Assembly: GCA_006503475.1 (NCBI GenBank)
Contig: RSEH01000192.1
Coordinates: forward strand, 28,086 to 92,085
Length of the DNA: 64,000 nucleotides
Reading direction: 5' to 3'
From: Stentor roeselii
Taxonomy: Eukaryota; Ciliophora; Heterotrichea; Heterotrichida; Stentoridae
A program made the translations under genes and the position numbers. Of this stretch, positions 57,261 to 64,000 are shown piece by piece; within the stretch, counting starts at the first letter, position 1; each line of letters begins with the position of its first letter. Below the pieces are notes generated by a model. It saw nothing but the letters and a program-made list of their open reading frames with translations. It did no database searches and had not been told where the DNA came from.

Positions 57261-57499
57261 CAGCCAAGAGAACATAAAAGGCAAGTAAAAGAAGGTCACT
57301 GAATTATCCTGACTAATAGTATCTTTATAAAGTAAGGTTTGTTATTATCTATTCTCAGTGATTTAGGAGAACTGAAGCAAACGAAAATAGCTTCTAAAGT
57401 AAAATAGGAAGCATAAAGATTAAGGATTTTGTATGATGAATATTTTGGCTTAATTAAATGACATGAAATATCTCAAAACCATTAATATCCCTTTACGAA

Positions 57500-57860
57500 T
57501 TAATATAATTTACAGCCATTGAATAGGTAGTGCAATTGCCAATTGAAGTGTAGAATATCATAAGAATAATGTGAATTATTACATTCTTCATCACACTCAG
57601 AATTTCCTAGTTTATTTCGATCACAGCCCGTCAGCATATAATTATCATAGCAGTTAGATTTACTGAAAAATTCTGCCTGAGACATTTAAGATTCTAAGAA
57701 AGGAGAAATATCAAAATTACACATTTTATAGTTGCAACTTTTGTCCCAGTTACCATTTCCTTGATTTTCTGGATCGCATCTATAACATTCACATGAGATC
57801 AACGCATTAACGTGAAAACCGATAATAATGTCCTGATTATAGCCATTTTTAAAGAAACAT
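57500..57860 (-). pseudogene. Relic with cysteine-rich, LNR-like repeats
   Basis: On the minus strand, two cysteine-rich segments in one frame are separated by a TAA (near 57687). One contains SCECYRCDPENQGNGNWDKS and CNYKMCNFD. The other is a 61-residue open frame with TGCDRNKLGNSECDEECNNS followed by HYSYD. The C-x-C spacing and the (W/G)NxxCDxxCN pattern resemble Lin-12/Notch repeats. Upstream, the frame shifts and further stops break it. It is probably a decayed extracellular or surface protein gene. If the TAA were spliced out or read through, it could still be expressed; no suitable 15-16-nt intron is visible. Confidence 0.55.
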
Positions 57861-58794
57861 CAAACCCTCAAAGAAATTTATTCAACTAGATATGCCTCGA
57901 TACTGCAACTAAACAATTCCCGAAATAAAATATATTATCGACTTACAATTATTGCCTTCGAATTTACCGATTAAAAATTTAACTCTTCATGAATTTTTCA
58001 AGTATTGCATCCCTAATCAACAAGCATTCCCTCTCTCTGAATAATATCAATTATTAACATCTATTCCAAGTCAAATTAAACTAAATTCTGAGGTACTTAG
58101 AATCATTATCACAAGTAATATACAGAGACAGAATCCTCAAAATGTGAACGGAAGATAAGTTCATCTCAAATAATTAGCTTAAACCACTTCAGGCAACTCT
58201 CCGGTCCACAGAAAAGTTCCAAGTTTAATGCAGCAAGACTGGTGAGATCAATAAACTTTATAGGATATTGAACTGTTTTCAATAAAATTTCCAAGATCTA
58301 GAAAGAAAGGAATTCAAAAAATTTTAGACTTTGGGTGAATCAAATATTTCAAAATCAAAACATAAAAAGTAATTAATTAATCTAGATGTTCTATCAATAC
58401 GAACTTAGTTAAAACTGAGAATCAGATAGTCAAAGAAAGCCTCATTTTTCATCGAGAAAGAATAAATTTGATAAGTTGCTGGAGAGAGTAAAAAATATCA
58501 AATATTCATCGAAAAGTGAATATTAAAAGAGAAACCTTTCATACTAATAACTGAAAATTTCGATGCAGAAGTAATGATGAGAAAACAGACCCAAAGATTA
58601 ATAAGATTAAATTTCAATCAAGAATAAAAAAGGATTATTTCAATATTTTTCAAATTATTCACCCATAGTAACATTCCTAAAATACATTAAAATCATTGAT
58701 TAAAAGTATAAAAAAGAAGTCATTTCTTCATCAAAAACTATCAATTCTTAATACTAATATTTCTTAAAACAGAGTTAATATAACTAATGATTTG
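57861..58794. other. Intergenic region, possible relics
   Basis: About 930 bp without intact frames. Near the left side a broken continuation of the LNR-like relic is visible (GNNCKS with stops after it). The rest is AT-rich and unrecognised. Confidence 0.4.
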
Positions 58795-59690
58795 TATTTT
58801 CCAATTTTTTATATGCTAAGGCAGTTCCACAATTTCCTAACCAAACTGGATAATAAGAGGCACTTAACTTACAGCGGACTGGATACTTTGACAATAAACT
58901 TATAGGACCCTGTCTCAGAACTTCTTTTTCATACCTTTTTCGGAATTTTCTTTCATCAAGTTCCCAATTTTCTGGGTTTGAAATGAATAAGAAACTGTAG
59001 TGGTTTAATGCTGAAATCTCATAACCAAATATTCTTGTTATGAGCAGTTATCCTGCTTCAGTTTTTAAGATGATTTCCTTAGTAGTCTGTTCTTTTATTA
59101 CTTTGTTTTCTTGTTTTGGTGATTTTTTTTCGTCTTCTAATAATTTTTTCTCTTCTTCATCTTGCATTTTTTTGACTTCTCTCCTGGTGCTTTTTTATTT
59201 TCTTCTTTTACTGTTTTTTTATTAGGTTCTTTAACTAGTTTATTTATTTTTGCTTTTGGTACTTTTTTTATCTTTTTTTTTGGCATTTCTTCTGGTACTG
59301 CTTTTCTTTTTTGAAAAAAATTGACTGGAGTATTGTAAATGAACCATTCAAACATTTTTTTGTATTTCGATTTAAGAAAAAAATGAGCGAACTGATTAAT
59401 ACATGTCAGAAAAATAAAACCATCAGTCCCAGCGAAATACTCGCTTGAGTCTCCTGGAGATACGAATTCATTCTTCTCAAAGGCTTTAACTGAGATGTAA
59501 CTTCTAGTATGTTTTCTTGCTCAATTTCATCACTCTGGTTTTCACTCTCGCTTTGAAATTGATCAATTTCAGATAATCCTTCACTATTTACTTCTTTCTC
59601 AATAATCTTAGGCAAAGGATTTATATATATATACCTGCTATTCGGTAATTTTTTAAGTAAGAGTTCATTATTAATCAAAACACATTAGGA
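58795..59690 (-). pseudogene. Relic of a lysine-rich membrane protein
   Basis: Four coding pieces on the minus strand form one broken gene. The first (59675-59409, MINNELLLKKLPNSRYI-like but opened by TTG, no ATG) runs into an in-frame TGA at 59406-59408. It continues in the same frame as a hydrophobic stretch (HVLISSLIFFLNRNTKK) and a Lys-rich region. A frameshift near 59180 and a TAA at 59048-59050 follow. After it the frame continues for about 84 codons (ISALNHYSFLFISNPENW, PISLLSKYPVRCKLSASYY) to TAG at 58797-58795. The lesions and lack of ATG argue for a pseudogene. The family is not recognised. Confidence 0.65.
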
Positions 59691-61183
59691 TTTTTAATCC
59701 AATATTATAGTCCCAATGGTAATATTGTATTCAAACAAGAAGATGTTGATTTTATGAGAAAGGTTAACATAAACTAATAAGTTCGTCAGACTTCAATGAA
59801 ATCAGGAAAAAAGTAAACTCAAAAATCAAAATAGACAGAAAATAAATAAGTTCTTAGTCTACTTATGCAAATCTATGAGTTCACATCATAACCATAAGGC
59901 AATAAACTCAAATTTTTCATCAACACCACAAAAATCTCTTCAATCCCTAAATTTTTTTGAACTCATTCAAATTTCTTAAATCCATCCCAAATTTTCCTTT
60001 TAGTAAATTACCTAAAATTATAATTTCTAATTTCACTCAATAAGTTAACGCAACTAAATATATTTGTTGTGGAGTATTCAAGCAAGAAAATCGATTCTAC
60101 CGCTGATAGAAATCACCTGTTTAGCAATCTGCTTGATACTTTCGATATTGATTACGAAAATCATGCAAATATTAGAAATTCCGAGATCAAAAGAACCTAA
60201 TTTTTATCTCAATGAAAAAATACTTAAGTGAAATCCAGGTAAGTAGAAGATGTTAATGATCAAAATTAACAAGTTTTCGGCTGACCAAAACAATAGAATT
60301 CGTTTAAGTCACTTTTCTGTTAATGATCGAGATAAACGAATATAAATAATACGATTGTTTTCTCAACATTTTTTATGGAAAAAGACTGAAGTAAAAACCT
60401 TGTCTATGTGAGGTCTTCATAAGTAAGTTGAGAAATGCAACTTTATAATCCTCAGCATCGGCGCTTTTAGAACTTGGGACATTATCAAGCACTTCACCAG
60501 TCAACAGCTAATTTGTCAATCCTGGCCTGCAGTTTAAAACTTTCTCCTAGTCTCAGCTACGGCATCGCGATTAAGTCTTGCTTGTGAATAAAAATCGCAA
60601 TTAAACTGATTTTAGCAATGCTGAAATACTGCTCAGTAGTTCTCTAATGATCTGGTTTACGGAATTGAAAAACTCTTGAACCTAAAAACAGAACTCATGA
60701 GAAATATTACTGAAAACTTGAATCGGTCTTATTAAAGCACTTTTTTACCTCAAAGAAAATAATAAACGATTTTAACTACTTATCAGATTGACTTGATTTT
60801 GTGTTGCAATCATTTGAATGTGAACATCAAGAACCAAGGAAGATAAACTAATTCTTTCATTGTATAAACAAGAGAATTTATTTAGTTTGATTAAGATAAA
60901 TTCACTGATTCATCTTTGAATGTTTTCAGCTGATACAGCAAGGGGAAAATGTTTATCTCACCTCTTGGATTTTAATTATTGCTCTTGCTATCATATTTCA
61001 GAATAAGAAAGAAAATATCTTATTTTTAGTGAGTTACAAGGCTTAAAATATATATAGTACTAAAAAAAACATTATATTTAGAAATTATTTAACATTATTC
61101 TACAAAATTTAATCCAAACTTCATGCGGCTGTATTAATTCTTTTTCTCTTTTTCTATTCATTTTTACTAATCAATTTAATTAA
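59691..61183. other. Relic-rich intergenic region
   Basis: About 1.5 kb with no intact gene. Two coding-like pieces are visible. On the plus strand at about 60065-60200, 45 open codons without ATG (SSKKIDSTADRNHLFSNLLD). On the minus strand at about 60545-60370, with GEVLDNVPSSKSADAEDYKV then AFLNLLMKTSHRQGFYF, broken upstream by stops and a frame change (ARLNRDAVAETRRKF). These look like decayed exons of unknown genes. Confidence 0.45.
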
Positions 61184-63283
61184 TTATCTAGGAAAGTAAC
61201 TCAATGCAAACTTCTTCAATTCTTCGAATAGATTATCATTATTCAGTACTTCTTTTCTTTCAACTTCTATTCTCTCATTTTCCTGACTTTTTTGAACTGA
61301 ATCTGCATCAGAAACAAAACACTCGATAGCTCTTTTCAAATTATCTCTCTCAAACTTCAGCTCAACCATAGAAATATCCCAATCTGAAAATCGGTTTATT
61401 TCAAAATAAACTACCCTTATAACAAATGTTGTAAATTCTTTATTTTCATTCATAATCGATTCTGCATATTTTTTTTCTAATATTTGATACAAGGCTTTAT
61501 TAATAGAATAATCCTTGCTGTTGCTATCTTGTTTTTTTATTTCAATAATATAAGCTGTTGTTTTATCCTTAGGATGCCTAAGTACAATGTCGATTTTTTT
61601 ACTGTCCTTGGTCTTATATTCTAAAGCCCCGAATTTCGCATTTACACATCCATAAAGTATGGTCTGAAAAAAGAACTCAGGGTACTTCTCTCTTTTAAAA
61701 TATCTTAAAACCTTTTGTTGAAATGTTTTTATAAAGATTTCGGGATCTTCGAATTCATTTTGTTCGATAGTTACTCTGAATAGACTTTGTTCTTTTTCGC
61801 TGAACCAGGCTTTATTTAAGGTATCGAAGAATTGATGCCTCACTTCAGTGTTTGGGATTCTGTATACCCCTTCTTCATCTGCTTGAGTGATATATCCTGC
61901 ATCGAGCATTAGAGTCAACAATGACACTTGGTTAGTACGAATATTACCAAGATCTGTTCCATCAGCAGGTGTAAATTCAACATATCCTGTTTTGATTAAC
62001 TTTTCAATTAAGTTTTCTTCTTTTTCTATTTTTGTTTCTTTGTTTGCTTCATCTTCTTTGTTTTCTTCAATTTTTTTACTTTCTATATTTTCTATTAGTT
62101 TCCTATGTTCTTGAAGTGCCTCAATAATCAGAGCGGGATTTCCTTTCTTTACCCAATAATTTTGATAAGCAGGTTTTTTATTGTAAGTTAAATTATGCAG
62201 ACAATTCATAACTGAGTAAGGATTGTAAATCAAAGTGTCGTCTATCCTATACCCATTATAAAATTGAGATAATTCTTCTTTAATTTTATCTTCATCTAGC
62301 TCAAGTTTTGAGTATTGCTTCGCTTGTTTGATCAACTGATAAACATCTGTTTGAGTGAAGCCAAAATGTTCAACGCACTTAGAGATTCTTGAGGTAACAA
62401 CTGAATCGCGGTAGAAATTATTGATCCCAGAGAAGATCTCTTCATTCACAATTCGAGTCACCCCAGTAAACACCGACAACTGTATTAGATCAGTATCGTT
62501 TTTTATTAGAGAAAAAACATTTTTGTATTGAGTGCAAGCAAATTTATACAATTCAGGCGAATCCAACTTGACACTGACCAATGGCTTGTCGTATTCATCC
62601 ACAAGGATAATGACTTTTCTATGATGGTGCGTGTATAGGGATTCTACAAGGAGCAAAAGATGATCATCGATTTCTTTTGTAGCAAGATTATAACCTCCAT
62701 TATCAACATATTCTCTCAGAATACTTTTAAATAGTTTACTCTTAACTTTTTTAGAGGTATATAAGTATTCATGATTGATCATTGCTTTTCTAATTGCTTT
62801 TATAAAAGAAACTTTTATTCCATATTCAGACATGTTAGTAACATCATTCAAAGTGAGAGTTATCACTGGCAATGATCCTTGCAAATCAATGATTTTGGTT
62901 TCTTCATTTTTACCTGTAAATGGATGCTCACTTAATATTTTAGAGCCAATCAGCATTCTGGAAAACTTTTCTTTTTTGCCATCATCATTTATAATATTTC
63001 CTTTTGATGAGAATTTCGGTTGGAAAAAACTCTCAAGCATCTTTAAGTTCAGTGATTTTCCCCACCTCCTTGGCCTTGTTATGAGCACAGTTTTTCTATC
63101 GATCAAATCGCTTATTAGAAGAGATTTATCTATATGAAGGATGCGATCATCTAGAATATATTGAAAGTCTTCGATTTCGGGTAATATTTTTGTAGGTACC
63201 TTGGATTTATCAATATTTGTCGAAAACCTCGTTCTGATGGCTTTGACAGAGGAGATCGTATTCTTAGTTAGCCAATTAAACAT
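61184..63283 (-). CDS. AAA-ATPase-like / PD-(D/E)XK nuclease-domain protein (bacterial type)
   Basis: A 699-residue protein. The N-terminal 22 residues are basic and hydroxylated without acidic residues (MFNWLTKNTISSVKAIRTRF), like a mitochondrial presequence. An AAA-ATPase-like domain follows (about 33-380) with the family Walker A RPRRWGKS (residues 70-77), Walker B VIILVDEYDKP (about 227-237) and the sensor-like VFTGVTRI. After an acidic insertion (about 405-430) the C-terminal part holds a PD-(D/E)XK-type nuclease core, KIDIVLRHP (about 560) and YIIEIKK (about 575). This is the AAA-ATPase-like plus PDDEXK_9 pairing common in Bacteroidetes, Clostridia and endosymbionts and scattered in eukaryotes. 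The gene stands alone among relics, suggesting transfer. Function unknown. Confidence 0.88.
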   Translation of the reverse strand: MFNWLTKNTISSVKAIRTRFSTNIDKSKVPTKILPEIEDFQYILDDRILHIDKSLLISDLIDRKTVLITRPRRWGKSLNLKMLESFFQPKFSSKGNIINDDGKKEKFSRMLIGSKILSEHPFTGKNEETKIIDLQGSLPVITLTLNDVTNMSEYGIKVSFIKAIRKAMINHEYLYTSKKVKSKLFKSILREYVDNGGYNLATKEIDDHLLLLVESLYTHHHRKVIILVDEYDKPLVSVKLDSPELYKFACTQYKNVFSLIKNDTDLIQLSVFTGVTRIVNEEIFSGINNFYRDSVVTSRISKCVEHFGFTQTDVYQLIKQAKQYSKLELDEDKIKEELSQFYNGYRIDDTLIYNPYSVMNCLHNLTYNKKPAYQNYWVKKGNPALIIEALQEHRKLIENIESKKIEENKEDEANKETKIEKEENLIEKLIKTGYVEFTPADGTDLGNIRTNQVSLLTLMLDAGYITQADEEGVYRIPNTEVRHQFFDTLNKAWFSEKEQSLFRVTIEQNEFEDPEIFIKTFQQKVLRYFKREKYPEFFFQTILYGCVNAKFGALEYKTKDSKKIDIVLRHPKDKTTAYIIEIKKQDSNSKDYSINKALYQILEKKYAESIMNENKEFTTFVIRVVYFEINRFSDWDISMVELKFERDNLKRAIECFVSDADSVQKSQENERIEVERKEVLNNDNLFEELKKFALSYFPR

Positions 63284-63722
63284 TATAAAGATATCTGATT
63301 AGCAAAATTATATTTTTCTACCGTATTAGAATTAAGATAAGTATAGCTAGTTGTTGATATATCAAGAACTAGTCAAAATTTTGATTGAGTTTTGATTCTT
63401 GATTAAATATTTTAAGTGCCTTGCATTTTATAGACACAAAGATAATTTTGAATAAATTTGGTAATTAGCTTAGTAATTAGAAGTCTTATTGATTACAGAT
63501 GCATTTTAAGTGAATAAATAACTTATCGTGCTAATTTTTAACTAACAGGATTAAATTTTTCAAATATAACAAAATCATGATAAAATTTTAACAAATAATA
63601 AAAGACTAACTCAGAAAGTTAGAGAGTTATTATAGATCGTTTAATATTCCTTTTTTTGTTTTTTAGTCTTTAGTTAGAGTTTTTAGAATATACTTTAGAG
63701 AATTAGTGAGAGTCTTGAGGAT
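63284..63722. other. Intergenic region
   Basis: About 440 bp, AT-rich. No gene, RNA or repeat seen. Confidence 0.5.
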
Positions 63723-64000
63723 TTATTTTAGTGATAAAAGGAATATAAAATTGCCTCTTCTAAATTTTGCGTAATTTATCAAGCCTTGATTTAAATCATT
63801 AAACGCTCCATGATTGATCAACTGATTATCTTTTATTTCATAAAATGATCTCTCATAGAAATAAGCCAATTATCCAATAAATATCTAAATGTTCCGTTGT
63901 TAAATGGCAAAGTGTTACTATACTGATTATTAGTTTGATCAAATTTATAAATATAAGGCAAACTGTACCCAGTTACGTAAATCGCACCATTAATAACAGA
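63723..64000 (-). pseudogene. Kelch-like repeat relic, cut by the window edge
   Basis: On the minus strand the right edge opens with a kelch-like blade (GAIYVTGYSLPYIYKFDQTN, then NNGTFRYLLDN) in one frame. The next blade-like stretch (YERSFYEIKDNQLINHGAF) is in another frame, and a TAA at 63723-63725 ends it. The frame change lies around 63870, with no GT...AG intron near it, so a frameshift is likely. The 5' part is outside the window. The kelch call rests on the G-x-IYV-G and sFYEi patterns; whether the gene is dead or only mis-sequenced cannot be told here. Confidence 0.5.

Noticed and set aside
57500-59690. Stop-codon reassignment (TGA or TAA read as amino acid) to explain broken frames
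   Set aside because: All three stop codons end intact genes elsewhere in the window, and the broken genes also carry frameshifts.
1-64000. CRISPR arrays, bacterial operons or ribosome-binding sites
   Set aside because: No regularly spaced repeats of that type; introns and gene content are eukaryotic.

Overview
The window looks like somatic nuclear DNA of a heterotrich ciliate, most likely Stentor or a close relative. Four things point there. It is AT-rich and gene-dense. All three stop codons (TAA, TAG, TGA) end genes, so the code is standard, unlike most ciliates. Genes are interrupted by tiny GT...AG introns of 15 nt, four of which can be read directly. Content is typically ciliate: an EB1 microtubule tip protein, a polo-like kinase, many coiled-coil proteins, probable axonemal proteins, a large ABCA transporter and secreted ML-domain proteins. 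The species call is inference.

Layout. 1-5.9 kb: a WD40 gene cut by the window edge, a four-helix membrane protein, EB1, a probable microtubule protein with DPITG/NPITG motifs, a small secreted protein, a spliced coiled-coil gene and an unknown gene. 6-9.5 kb: a lipid-anchored ankyrin protein and a ubiquitin protease, head to head with 13 bp between start codons. 9.7-19.4 kb: an LMBRD2-like protein split by one intron, two paralogues ending in the CaaX-like tail CEIF, an XK-related protein, a coiled-coil protein, a LITAF-like protein, a Cep70-like protein overlapping the next gene by one base, a polo-like kinase and a spliced small gene. 19.7-24 kb: an acylation-signal protein and four tandem secreted ML-domain genes. 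24.9-38.9 kb: coiled-coil proteins (one ending in the CaaX box CIVS), a bromodomain-NET protein lacking its usual acetyl-lysine-binding Asn, a CNNM/DUF21 protein, an LRR-cyclic-nucleotide-domain fusion and a spliced NPITQ-motif protein. 39-51 kb: a cysteine-rich zinc protein, a B-box/WD40 protein, a VIT-vWA protein and a 1372-residue WD40 protein ending in a kinase-like domain without catalytic residues. 51.1-56.2 kb: a full ABCA transporter.

From 56.2 kb to the end the character changes. There is one intact gene, a bacterial-type AAA-ATPase/PD-(D/E)XK protein, and the rest is gene relics: an ABCA fragment just upstream of the live ABCA gene, a cysteine-rich LNR-like piece, a lysine-rich membrane-protein relic with several lesions, and a kelch-like frame-broken piece at the edge.

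Many genes fit cortex, cilium and membrane biology: microtubule ends, basal bodies, coiled coils and lipid-anchored scaffolds. Intergenic DNA has a strand bias that tracks gene direction: C/A-rich before a gene and G/T-rich after it, on the sense strand. Many start codons sit directly after an ATAAAT-like sequence.
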